Assembly: GCF_046297875.1 (NCBI RefSeq)
Contig: NZ_JBKBHD010000001.1
Location: forward strand, 2,909,707 to 2,973,706
Direction: 5' to 3'
From: Parvibaculum sp046297875
GTDB lineage: Bacteria; Pseudomonadota; Alphaproteobacteria; Parvibaculales; Parvibaculaceae
Length of the DNA stretch: 64,000 nucleotides
The notes below the pieces were generated by a model. The model saw only the letters and a program-made list of their open reading frames with translations, was not told the DNA's origin and did not search any database. The first letter of the stretch is position 1; every line of letters begins with the position of its first letter. The position numbers and the translations under genes are program-made. Shown piece after piece: positions 54,753 to 63,222 of this stretch.

Positions 54753-55619
54753 CTAGCCTATTTCAAGGCTGTCGCTGTCTTTCTCTTCCATCGCGGCCTC
54801 GGTGCGCTGCTTGTGATAGCGATAGCGCATGATGGCGACCGGGATCGACGCGAGATAGATCGCTGCAAGGCCGGTAAAGGCTAGCCAGGGATAGCTCAGG
54901 ATAATCGCCGCGCTCATACCCACCAGTAGAAGAATAGGCAGAACCATGTCCCTGCGGATGCGCAATCCCATGCGCTTGCCGGAGAAAGTCGGGATCTGGC
55001 TCACCATGAGGAAGGCAATCGCCATCGCATGAAGCGCGATCAGCACCGGCACATCCTGCATCCAGGAAACGCCCGCGAAGGAAAGATAAAGAGGCAGCAT
55101 AACGAGCCCCGCTGCGGCGGGTGCCGGCACACCGACGAAGTAGTTGCCGGTCCAGGCCGGCTTGTCCGGGTCTTCCAGCGCAACATTGAAACGAGCGAGA
55201 CGAAGCGCTGTGCAGACCGAAAAGCCAAGAACCGCAATCCAGCCGATGCCACCTATGTCGCCGAGCGACCAGAGATAGAGAACGACGACCGGAGCGACGC
55301 CGAAATTCACGAAATCGGTCAGAGAATCGAGTTCGGCCCCAAAGCGCGTCGAGCCATGCAGCAGACGCGCGATGCGTCCGTCCAGCGCATCGAAAATCGA
55401 GGCGATGATGATGGCGACGACAGCGGCCTCGAAGCGGCCTTCGATAGCGAAACGGATGGCAGTGAGACCGGCGCACAACGCCAGAACCGTGATTGCGTTC
55501 GGAATGATCGTTCTGACCGGCAGTTGCGCGAAATGCCGTGCGCGGCGCGCCCTCGTGCTTTCGCCAACCCGGAAGCCGGGGCCAGGACGGGGTTCGAAGG
55601 GTGGTGTCGGTCCGGCCAT
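54753..55619 (-). CDS. pssA: CDP-diacylglycerol-serine O-phosphatidyltransferase
   Basis: Makes phosphatidylserine from CDP-diacylglycerol and serine, first step of phosphatidylethanolamine synthesis. The 288-residue membrane protein has the CDP-alcohol phosphotransferase motif DGRIARLLHGSTRFGAELD (DG-x2-AR-x8-G-x3-D-x3-D) near residues 92-116 and six to eight hydrophobic segments. The gene lies 23 bases after psd on the same strand, so psd-pssA form one operon, in this order. Confidence 0.94.
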   Translation of the reverse strand: MAGPTPPFEPRPGPGFRVGESTRARRARHFAQLPVRTIIPNAITVLALCAGLTAIRFAIEGRFEAAVVAIIIASIFDALDGRIARLLHGSTRFGAELDSLTDFVNFGVAPVVVLYLWSLGDIGGIGWIAVLGFSVCTALRLARFNVALEDPDKPAWTGNYFVGVPAPAAAGLVMLPLYLSFAGVSWMQDVPVLIALHAMAIAFLMVSQIPTFSGKRMGLRIRRDMVLPILLLVGMSAAIILSYPWLAFTGLAAIYLASIPVAIMRYRYHKQRTEAAMEEKDSDSLEIG

Positions 55620-55642
55620 ATTCGTCAGCCTTTCACACGCCT

Positions 55643-56323
55643 CTAGACATGATGCGGTTCGGCGAGCGCCTGATCCGCGAGAACCGTCTCGCCGCCGATT
55701 GCCGTCTGCCCGACGGCCACGAGCGGCACCGCGCCTTTCGGCAGGTAGACATCTAGGCGGCTGCCGAAGCGGATTATGCCGAAGCGCTCACCAGCGGCCA
55801 GATCATGGCCTTCCGCCACGTCGCAGACAATACGCCTTGCGACGAGGCCGGCAATCTGCACCACGACGACCTGCTCGCCATCAGCGCGCTCGATCACCAG
55901 CGAATTGCGCTCGTTGGCGTCGCTCGCCTTGTCGAGATCGGCATTGAGGAAAAGGCCGGGCCTGTAGGCTACGCGCCTCACCCTGCCGGCAACCGGCGCC
56001 CGGTTCACATGGCAATTGAAGACATTCATGAAGATGGTGATGCGGGTGCGCGTCATGTCGCCGAGACCAAGTTCCTCGGGCGGCGAAGCCTCGGTTATGA
56101 GGTTCACCACGCCGTCGGCCGGGCTGATGACGAGGCCCTCGCGCGTCGGCGTGACGCGGTCCGGGTCGCGAAAGAAATAGAGGCACCAGAGCGTCAGGAT
56201 GACGCCGATCCAGCCCAGCGGATTCCAGATCATGAAAAGCACGACGGTCACCGCCGCGAAGATGATGACCCAGCGATGTCCTTCGCGGTGGATGGGCGTG
56301 AGTATCGATGTCAGGCTGCTCAT
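55643..56323 (-). CDS. psd: Phosphatidylserine decarboxylase proenzyme
   Basis: Decarboxylates phosphatidylserine to phosphatidylethanolamine. The 226-residue short-type Psd has an N-terminal membrane segment (about 19-45), the conserved VISPADGVVNLI, FMNVFNCHVNRAP and the self-cleavage motif IRFGSRLDVYLP, where cleavage at Gly-Ser produces the pyruvoyl cofactor. It precedes pssA in the same operon. Confidence 0.95.
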   Translation of the reverse strand: MSSLTSILTPIHREGHRWVIIFAAVTVVLFMIWNPLGWIGVILTLWCLYFFRDPDRVTPTREGLVISPADGVVNLITEASPPEELGLGDMTRTRITIFMNVFNCHVNRAPVAGRVRRVAYRPGLFLNADLDKASDANERNSLVIERADGEQVVVVQIAGLVARRIVCDVAEGHDLAAGERFGIIRFGSRLDVYLPKGAVPLVAVGQTAIGGETVLADQALAEPHHV

Positions 56324-56386
56324 GGGATGCTTCTGGTCTCTTGTGGCCCCGGATACGGCGGAGTGTAGCCTGCGAGGCGCTTCGGG

Positions 56387-58315
56387 TTAAGCAAATCCGG
56401 GGTCGATTTCGGCTTCAGCCCGCGAAAGGGCACCGGGCGGCGATGAATCGCTGGCCTCCTCCCCGGCGCGCTCGCGTGCGGCGTCGGATTCGCGCTGGCG
56501 GTTCCACATGGACGCATAGGCGCCGCCAAGGGCAAGCAGCGCCTCATGCCTGCCCCGCTCCACCACCCGGCCGTGATCCAGCACCACGATCTCGTCGGCA
56601 TCGACAACTGTCGATAGCCGGTGGGCAATGATAAGCGTCGTCCGGTTTTCGGAGATTTGCCTCAGCGCAGTCTGGATCTCGCGTTCCGTATGCGTGTCGA
56701 GCGCCGATGTCGCCTCGTCGAGCAGCAGGATCGGCGGGTTCTTCAGGATGGTCCGGGCGATGGCGACACGCTGCTTTTCGCCGCCGGAGAGCTTGAGGCC
56801 ACGTTCGCCGACGCGCGTTTCATAGCCATTGGGCAGGCTGTCGATGAAAGGGCCGATCTGGGCGAGACGCGCCGCTTCCTCGACTTCCGCATCGCTCGCG
56901 TCCGGGCGGCCATAGCGAATGTTGTAACGGATCGTGTCGTTGAAGAGCACGGTATCCTGCGGGACCATGCCGATGGCGGCGCGAAGTGAAGCCTGCCGGA
57001 CGTCGCGCAGATCCTGACCATCGATCCGCACGGCACCGCCCGATATGTCGTAAAAGCGGAAGATGATGCGCGCGATGGTGGATTTCCCGGCACCGGAAGG
57101 ACCGACAATCGCAAGGGTGCGGCCCGCCGGCACATGGAAGGAAACCCCGTCGAGAATGCGGCGGTCGGAATCGTAGAAGAAACTTACATTGTCGAACTCA
57201 ATTGCGCCGCCTTCGATGTGCAGCGCCGGCGCGCCCGGCTTGTCGCGGATCTCGGCGGGCACCTGCATAAGGCTGAACATGGTCTCCATGTCGATCAGCG
57301 CCTGCCGGATTTCGCGATAGACGGTGCCGAGCAGATTGAGCGGCTGATAGAGCTGGATCAGATAGGCGTTGACCATGACGAAGGCGCCGACGGTGAGCAC
57401 ACCATCGGCAATGCCCTGCGCCGCCATAAGCATGAGCGCGGTGAGGCCGATGCTGAAGATCAGCGTCTGGCCGGTGTTGAGGAGCGAAAGCGACGTTGTC
57501 GTCTTGATCGCGGCGCGTTCATAGCCCTCCATCGAACGGTCGAAGCGGCGCGCTTCGTGCTCCTCATTGCCGAAATATTTGACCGTCTCGTAGTTCAGCA
57601 GGCTGTCCACGGCCTTGGTGTTCGCTTCCGTGTCGAGATCGTTCATCTCGCGGCGGATGCGCGTGCGCCATTCGGTCACGGCAAAGGTGAAGGCCATGTA
57701 GAAAATCACCGTTCCGGCTGTAACCAGCGAATAGCGAATGTCGAAGGCATAGGCGAGGATGATGCAGACCAGCACTAGCTCGATGATGGTCGGCACGATA
57801 TTGAAGAGCGAGAAGCGCAGCAGGAAGTCGATGCCCTTTGTGCCGCGCTCGATGACGCGCGATAGCCCGCCTGTACGCCGCTCCTGATGGAAGCGGAGCG
57901 ACAGGGCGTGGAGGTGGCGGAAGGTTTCGACCGCGAGCTGGCGAACCGCATTCTGCCCGACTCTGGCGAAAACCGCATCGCGCAATTGCGCCAGCGCCAC
58001 CATCATGATGCGGGCGACGCCATAGGCAACGATCAGCATGACCGGCACGATGAGGGCGGCTGCGGCCACCGTGTCGGGCGTCAGGCGATCCACCGCCTCC
58101 TTGTAGAGAAAGGGCACATAGACGGTGATCGCCTTCGCGCCGAGAAGCGCCACCATCGCGAAGACGACGCGTGCCTTGAGGTCCGCCCTGCCCTGCGGCC
58201 AGAGCCGTGGCAGCATCGCGATCAGCGTCTGCCAGTGCTGCTCGCGCGCGGCCGGAGCGCCGCCTGTGACCAGGTCCGGGCCTTGCCGTGTCGCCATGTT
58301 CAGGTGCCTTGGCAT
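56387..58315 (-). CDS. ABC transporter, Atm1/heavy-metal exporter type
   Basis: Fused half-transporter with six transmembrane helices (residues about 40-330) and an ATPase domain carrying Walker A GPSGAGKST, the signature LSGGEKQRVAIART, Walker B PILLLDEATSAL and H-loop IIAHRLST. The pattern DTEANTKAVDSLLNYETVKYF is typical of Atm1, which exports glutathione-linked compounds for iron-sulfur or metal homeostasis. Length from the start at 58315 (MPRHLNMATRQGP) is 642 residues; a second start at 58297 is equally possible. It lies upstream of psd on the same strand, 63 bases apart. Confidence 0.9.
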   Translation of the reverse strand: MPRHLNMATRQGPDLVTGGAPAAREQHWQTLIAMLPRLWPQGRADLKARVVFAMVALLGAKAITVYVPFLYKEAVDRLTPDTVAAAALIVPVMLIVAYGVARIMMVALAQLRDAVFARVGQNAVRQLAVETFRHLHALSLRFHQERRTGGLSRVIERGTKGIDFLLRFSLFNIVPTIIELVLVCIILAYAFDIRYSLVTAGTVIFYMAFTFAVTEWRTRIRREMNDLDTEANTKAVDSLLNYETVKYFGNEEHEARRFDRSMEGYERAAIKTTTSLSLLNTGQTLIFSIGLTALMLMAAQGIADGVLTVGAFVMVNAYLIQLYQPLNLLGTVYREIRQALIDMETMFSLMQVPAEIRDKPGAPALHIEGGAIEFDNVSFFYDSDRRILDGVSFHVPAGRTLAIVGPSGAGKSTIARIIFRFYDISGGAVRIDGQDLRDVRQASLRAAIGMVPQDTVLFNDTIRYNIRYGRPDASDAEVEEAARLAQIGPFIDSLPNGYETRVGERGLKLSGGEKQRVAIARTILKNPPILLLDEATSALDTHTEREIQTALRQISENRTTLIIAHRLSTVVDADEIVVLDHGRVVERGRHEALLALGGAYASMWNRQRESDAARERAGEEASDSSPPGALSRAEAEIDPGFA

Positions 58316-58364
58316 GAAGCCACGTTCTCCGCCGGGCCCGCCTTTGCGGCCGCTCACAAGGGAA

Positions 58365-58392
58365 CGCCCCGTCCGGTACAACGGACGGGGCG
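58365..58392. terminator. 10-bp GC-rich hairpin between LysM and ABC transporter genes
   Basis: CGCCCCGTCC-GGTACAAC-GGACGGGGCG forms a perfect 10-bp stem with an 8-base loop, 60 bases after the LysM gene stop and 50 bases before the ABC transporter start. No good T-tract follows on the minus strand, so it may be a terminator of the LysM transcript or an mRNA leader structure. Confidence 0.45.
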
Positions 58393-58452
58393 TGATAGAC
58401 ACCATACATAAGACTTTTTAGGCCGGGGACAATGTCCCTTTCGAAAGGGCCG

Positions 58453-59412
58453 TCAGCGGGCCGGCGTTTCGAAGACCTGGCCCGGATAGATCAGGTTCGG
58501 GTCGCGAATCTGGTCCCTGTTGGCCTCGTAGATGATCGTGTAGCTGAAGCCGGAGCCATAGAGGCGCCGGGCGATATTCCAGAGGTTGTTGCCCGGCTGG
58601 ATGACCACCTTGCCATCCCGGAGCGCGGCCAGCACGGCCTGCGGCTCGCCCCGCTCAAAGGGCAGTTCGATGCGGCCGGCCACCCGGCCATCCTCGTCCA
58701 CTTGATCGACGCGGAGCGTATATTGGCCGGGGGCGATGTCGGCAGAGGGGCTCATCTCCCAGCGCCCTTCGACATCGGCCCTCGTCTCGCCCACGAGCGC
58801 CCCGTCCACATAGATGCGGATGGCGGCATTCGGGTCGGCGCGGCCGGAAATGATGACATTGCCCTTTTCGTCGTAGTCGATGGTTTCAAGGACGAGGCCA
58901 CCCGCATCGGCGGGCACACCGGGACCCTGCAGCACCTTGCTCGCCTTGCCCGGCTCGCTGCGGACGACCAGCGTCTGGCCCTGCCCACCTTCCGGCACCG
59001 AGACGGCAACGGTCTGGCGGCTGTCCTTCGTGCTGCCATCGGGGTTCCGCGCGGTGAGTGTGAGTTCGATCGTTCCGGGCGCGAGCTGCTGCTCGAGAAC
59101 GGCAACCCATTCGCCGCGCTGATCGGCCGTCGCCTCGGCGACCACTTCGCCATTCGCCTTGAGCTGGACCCGGGCGCCGGGAAGGGCGCGGCCGGCGGCG
59201 ATGGTCGAGCCGTCGCGCTCAACGCGGACAATATCGAAGGTGGGGATCGATGGGTCTTCGGCAACTTCCTCGGCCGTTTCCGGCGCTGCAGACTCTTCCA
59301 CCGCGACGTCCGAGGGCACAGGCTCGCTCTCGCCGCGCAGGAAAAACCAGTAGCCAGCAAAAAGCAGAACCAGCGCGACGACGAATGCGCCAATGATTGC
59401 GCCCAGTTTCAT
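58453..59412 (-). CDS. LysM-domain envelope protein
   Basis: A 319-residue protein with an N-terminal membrane anchor (GAIIGAFVVALVLLFAGYWFFL, about 4-25), an acidic linker, two Ig-like or carboxypeptidase-regulatory-like repeats (about 60-150 and 170-245) and a C-terminal LysM domain (VVIQPGNNLWNIARRLYGSG to NLIYPGQVFETP). LysM binds peptidoglycan, so the protein is probably anchored in the inner membrane and reaches into the wall. It is divergent from the LOG-family gene across 146 bases. Confidence 0.88.
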   Translation of the reverse strand: MKLGAIIGAFVVALVLLFAGYWFFLRGESEPVPSDVAVEESAAPETAEEVAEDPSIPTFDIVRVERDGSTIAAGRALPGARVQLKANGEVVAEATADQRGEWVAVLEQQLAPGTIELTLTARNPDGSTKDSRQTVAVSVPEGGQGQTLVVRSEPGKASKVLQGPGVPADAGGLVLETIDYDEKGNVIISGRADPNAAIRIYVDGALVGETRADVEGRWEMSPSADIAPGQYTLRVDQVDEDGRVAGRIELPFERGEPQAVLAALRDGKVVIQPGNNLWNIARRLYGSGFSYTIIYEANRDQIRDPNLIYPGQVFETPAR

Positions 59413-59558
59413 TTGCCTGTTTCCTTCCCCATACCCTCTGTGCCGGAACGATACGATCTGGCACGTTCAACCCAATCTACCGCGTAGCTTGCAATTACGG
59501 CACCAATGTGAAACCTCGCAAGCAGCAACGCCTGAATCAGCCCGGAAACCCTACCTCC

Positions 59559-60107
59559 ATGAAGCTTACAAGTCTTTGCGTCTATTGCGGTTCCAGCACC
59601 GGAAACGAGCCCTCGATGATGGCCGAGGCCGACCGTTTCGGCCATATGATGGCGAAGGAGGGTGTCGGTCTGGTTTACGGCGGCGGCGGCGTCGGCCTGA
59701 TGGGCGCGGTGGCGCGGGCGGTGCTGGCAGGCGGCGGCCAGGTGACCGGCGTCATTCCCCGGTTCCTGACCGAGATAGAGGTCCAGTTCGACGAGGTGAG
59801 CGAGCTCATCGTCACGGACAGCATGCATGCCCGCAAGCAGCTGATGTTCGAGCGGGCACAGGCCTTTGTGGCCCTGCCGGGCGGCATCGGCACGGTGGAG
59901 GAAACTATCGAGATGCTGACCTGGGCACAGCTCGGGCGGCACAGCCAGCCCATCATTATCGCCAATCTCAACGGTTTCTGGGATCCGATGATCGAACTTC
60001 TCGATCACATCATCAAGGCGGGCTTCGCCCGCTCCAATATCCGCAGCATCTATTCGGTGGTGGACAAGGTGGAGGACATCCTGCCCCGCATCGAAGCCTC
60101 GCTCTGA
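59559..60107 (+). CDS. LOG-family (TIGR00730) nucleoside 5'-monophosphate phosphoribohydrolase
   Basis: A 182-residue cytosolic protein with the Rossmann opening LCVYCGSSTGNEP, the loop YGGGGVGLMGAVA and the LOG signature PGGIGTVEE near residues 107-115. The family releases cytokinin bases or adenine from the riboside monophosphate; in most bacteria it acts as an AMP or related nucleotide hydrolase. The start at 59559 (MKLTSLCVYCGSS) is the conserved one; the upstream open frame overlaps the divergent gene. Confidence 0.9.
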   Translation: MKLTSLCVYCGSSTGNEPSMMAEADRFGHMMAKEGVGLVYGGGGVGLMGAVARAVLAGGGQVTGVIPRFLTEIEVQFDEVSELIVTDSMHARKQLMFERAQAFVALPGGIGTVEETIEMLTWAQLGRHSQPIIIANLNGFWDPMIELLDHIIKAGFARSNIRSIYSVVDKVEDILPRIEASL

Positions 60108-60110
60108 CGC

Positions 60111-61052
60111 CTAGCCGCGCTTCGCGAGCGCGGCGAGACGGCGCAGCTCGCGCTCGCGCACCCATGTGTCGTAACTGAAAAGCGCGAGCGCAATCCAGAT
60201 CAGGCTGAAGGTGACGAGCTGGCCCATGCCGAAGGGCTCGTTATAGAGAAAGACCGCGATCAGGAACGACGTCGTCGGCACCAGATATTGCATCAGGCCG
60301 AGCGTCGTCAGCCGGATGCGCTGCGCGCCATAGGTGAAGAGAATGAGCGGCACTGCCGTCATCGGTCCTGTCAGGATCAGCAGAATATCCGTGTAGAGAC
60401 CGGCATTGCCGAATGTCGCCCCGCCATGCGCCGACATCCAGAAAAGCCAAGCGATGCCGAATGGTGCGAGAATGACGACCTCGACGAACAGGCCTTCGAG
60501 CGCCTCGGCGCGGACGATCTTCTTCAGATAGCCGTAAGCCGCGAAACTCAGCGCGAGGAAGAGCGACACGACGGGAACGAAGCCGAGTGCGAAGGTGAAA
60601 TAGAGCACCGCCGCAGCGGCAAGGCCGATGGCAAGCCTCTGCGCACTGGACAGACGCTCGCCAAGCAGAAGCACGCCCGCCAGCACACTCATCAGCGGAT
60701 TGATGAAATAGCCGAGGCTCGTCTCGAGGATGCGGTCCGAATTGACGGCCCAGATGAAGACGAGCCAGTTCGACCCGATGATGAGGGATGTCACCGACAG
60801 GATCAGCATGGCGCGGCGGTTGCGCAACACGGCGATCAGCTGTGCATAGCGCCTGAAAAGGGCGATGGAGAGCGCGACGAGCAGCAGACTCCACAGCGCG
60901 CGATGGGCGAGTATTTCCATCGGCACGACATGGCCAAGCTGGCGGTAATAGATGACGGAGAGACCCCAGAGCAGATAGCCGCCGCCCGCCGCCGCCGCGC
61001 CGAGGGCGGCTTGGCTTTTAGAATGCGCAGGAAAATGGTCGGGCATTTCCAT
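60111..61052 (-). CDS. rarD: EamA-family transporter RarD
   Basis: A 313-residue drug/metabolite transporter superfamily protein with about ten transmembrane helices; RarD proteins are predicted permeases with unknown substrate. The typical block GYLLWGLSVIYYRQL-x-VPMEILAHRALWSL and the segment SLGYFINPLMSVLAG are clear. ATG 61052 (MEMPDHFPAHSK) is the likely start; 61046 is possible. It is convergent with the LOG-family gene, with 3 bases between them. Confidence 0.9.
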   Translation of the reverse strand: MEMPDHFPAHSKSQAALGAAAAGGGYLLWGLSVIYYRQLGHVVPMEILAHRALWSLLLVALSIALFRRYAQLIAVLRNRRAMLILSVTSLIIGSNWLVFIWAVNSDRILETSLGYFINPLMSVLAGVLLLGERLSSAQRLAIGLAAAAVLYFTFALGFVPVVSLFLALSFAAYGYLKKIVRAEALEGLFVEVVILAPFGIAWLFWMSAHGGATFGNAGLYTDILLILTGPMTAVPLILFTYGAQRIRLTTLGLMQYLVPTTSFLIAVFLYNEPFGMGQLVTFSLIWIALALFSYDTWVRERELRRLAALAKRG

Positions 61053-61166
61053 ATCTCGCGCTTGAACCGGCCGCCCCAATTTCCCGTCCCGATCTGTCGC
61101 GCAGCTAATTGTATGCCTTTGCGCGAGATACTCCTTGGGGAATAGGGTGTTCAATCAAAAGGAAAA

Positions 61167-62036
61167 TCAATTGCCGATATAAAGATCCGCATGCAAATCT
61201 TCAAACTTGGCCTGTCCCGTTGCCCTGTCCATTCCGAAGGGAACACGATCCGGCGCACCAATATCGGAAATCCGGAAAATATAAGTTATTCGAACCTGAT
61301 CTTCCGTCTCATTTCTCAATGAAGTGTGCCAGGTAAGACTGTCTACAGCATACATTTCAAACAGACCGCCAGCGCTGTCATTGTAGCGAGAGGGATCGAA
61401 GTTGGGATAGTGCTCGGTGGCGACCTCGTAATGGCCATGCTCGCCGGCAAAGGTCATCGCGATCCCGTGGCGGTGTGTACCTGAATAAACTCGAATACCA
61501 CCGGCACGCCCTCCAGAATTATCCGTCAGATTGAGCCAGAACGTGAGTTGGCGAGAGCTCTGCAGCAGATAGGGATAATCCTGATGGATCGGCAGATTGT
61601 ATCGGTAATTCTCCACACCTGGCGGGAAGACATGCAACGTCTCGCCATTAAAGGGCGACACAAGCAGCGGTTGATGCGTGTTGGAGGCAAAGAATTGATC
61701 TGCGATTTTTTCAATTTCAGGTGCATAGAAAAGCTTGCGCCCGGACATAAGCTTCATTGGCCTAGTGCCGATATCGTAGATTTTCCCGAGCACCTTGCGG
61801 TCGGTGCGCGCTAGAGAGAGGAGCACACTTTGAAAATATGGTTCGATCTCGAATACGGACCCATCCGCAAGCGCCTCACGAAGAGATCCCAAAGCTGGCG
61901 GAGTCGTAACCGCTCCATCATCTGCGAGAATTAAAGTGTAGGCGCACAGGTCCCGATACAGAACCTCAATCTGAAGCTTCAGCGCACCTGCCACTTCCAC
62001 CTTTTCCCATCCATCACGATCGAGCGTCGGCTGCAT
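61167..62036 (-). CDS. PhyH-type Fe(II)/2-oxoglutarate dioxygenase
   Basis: Non-heme iron dioxygenase of the phytanoyl-CoA hydroxylase family, 289 residues, cytosolic. The metal-binding triad is visible: His151 and Asp153 in LPIHQDYPY and His237 in SLTWHTS; Arg249 in VRITYIFR would bind 2-oxoglutarate. It should therefore be active. Its start, 3 bases downstream of the methyltransferase stop, suggests a two-gene operon; an alternative ATG at 62048 overlaps the stop. Base and codon use look more A/T-rich than those of neighbouring genes. The substrate is unknown; secondary-metabolite or sugar hydroxylation is possible. Confidence 0.85.
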   Translation of the reverse strand: MQPTLDRDGWEKVEVAGALKLQIEVLYRDLCAYTLILADDGAVTTPPALGSLREALADGSVFEIEPYFQSVLLSLARTDRKVLGKIYDIGTRPMKLMSGRKLFYAPEIEKIADQFFASNTHQPLLVSPFNGETLHVFPPGVENYRYNLPIHQDYPYLLQSSRQLTFWLNLTDNSGGRAGGIRVYSGTHRHGIAMTFAGEHGHYEVATEHYPNFDPSRYNDSAGGLFEMYAVDSLTWHTSLRNETEDQVRITYIFRISDIGAPDRVPFGMDRATGQAKFEDLHADLYIGN

Positions 62037-62038
62037 GA

Positions 62039-62818
62039 TTAGTAGCATTCCTTCACGAGATATCCGCCCGGGTTGTCACTGAACGGGAACTTACGAATGA
62101 CGGGTGCAATACCTCGTTCAGCAAAGAATTCACTCACCGCGGTCGCTTCGCCGGGGAAAATGTCAAAACCATATTCGTCGAGAAGTAACACACCGCCGAT
62201 GACCAGCCGATCCCAGAAGTGCCGGAGCGCCACGAGAGTGGGCTCGTAAAGGTCCGCATCTAGGTGCAGAATCTTGATAACGGTACCGGGGTTCTTTTCC
62301 GCATACTCTGGAACCGTTTTCAGGATATCCCCTTCGATCAGGCGAATGCGCGGCTTCTGAGGTGCGAATCGATCGTGATCAAAGACGTTGATTAGAACGT
62401 CGAGCTCTTCACGATAGGCCTCCGAAGACCATCCCCCCTCCTGCTTGTCGTGGCGGGCGAGCCTTACACCGTCCTTCTCATGAAAACTCGGGAATCCCTT
62501 GAAATTGTCAAACCCGATCACATCGAAACTTCGATCATATGTGGAGAATATCTCAGTAAACTGAGAAAATCGAATGAGAGAGTCGCCGCGGAACACACCC
62601 AACTCCACGATGTGGCCTGGCAAATCCTCCACCATGCGAAAGATTTCATAATGGGCGATCAGCTTCGCTATCCCCCTGCGGCTTGCAAAACGTAGAATGC
62701 CGCCATGGGAGAATGCCTCCTTGTTTCCTGATGCGCAGTGCCCCGACAGTAATCGAAACAGGGTTTCCTCTACATAAGCATTGTCAGGGCAAATGGCAGG
62801 CTTTGGTAGCTCGCTCAT
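62039..62818 (-). CDS. TylF/MycF-family O-methyltransferase
   Basis: SAM-dependent O-methyltransferase of the macrocin O-methyltransferase family, 259 residues. Motif I is IVELGVFRGDS (residues 70-80), and the metal-binding/catalytic block LHLDADLYEPTL lies near residues 175-186, followed by VIGGVLLLDEYGF. Family members methylate sugar hydroxyl groups of macrolides or of surface polysaccharides. The start at 62818 has AAGAGGAACGCC upstream. It is coupled with the PhyH gene; both look A/T-richer than the neighbours, so recent transfer is possible. Confidence 0.87.
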   Translation of the reverse strand: MSELPKPAICPDNAYVEETLFRLLSGHCASGNKEAFSHGGILRFASRRGIAKLIAHYEIFRMVEDLPGHIVELGVFRGDSLIRFSQFTEIFSTYDRSFDVIGFDNFKGFPSFHEKDGVRLARHDKQEGGWSSEAYREELDVLINVFDHDRFAPQKPRIRLIEGDILKTVPEYAEKNPGTVIKILHLDADLYEPTLVALRHFWDRLVIGGVLLLDEYGFDIFPGEATAVSEFFAERGIAPVIRKFPFSDNPGGYLVKECY

Positions 62819-63222
62819 GGCGTTCCTCTTGGCGTCGCGGGGCAATTCTATTGATCATTTAAGAGTAGACGCGAAAGAGCCGCAATGGAACAGCGATTCG
62901 CAGCCATGACGCTGAAGCCACGGAGTCAAGTTTCGGGCGCGTTTTCCGAATGGCCTCCTGTGCCTTGGCCTTTCTCCCTAGTCGAGTTGTCCACCGCAGG
63001 CACGCGCCATCCCGCTTCGTTCTTATAACACGGCGAAACAGCACTTTCCGGCACCAAATGAAAAGGGCGCGTTTCCGGTTTAGTGAGACCGGCCTCGCTC
63101 AGGCGGGGGTTGACCCAGTACAATTCACGCCTATCTTGGCACCAGCGAAACCCGACAGGATGTGTGCGACATGGATTTTCTCCGCAATGCAATGAGCCCT
63201 TGCCTTGCCCCTGTGGAGAAGA
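62819..63222. other. Intergenic region without clear gene
   Basis: About 400 bases that should carry divergent promoters for the TylF and ABC-F genes. Short open frames on both strands lack recognisable features and usable start signals. Nothing else was recognised. Confidence 0.5.

Noticed and set aside
62926..63192. Minus-strand open frame of 88 codons in the gap before the ABC-F gene
   Set aside because: Mixed composition, no ribosome binding site and no recognisable motif; it also overlaps the probable promoters.
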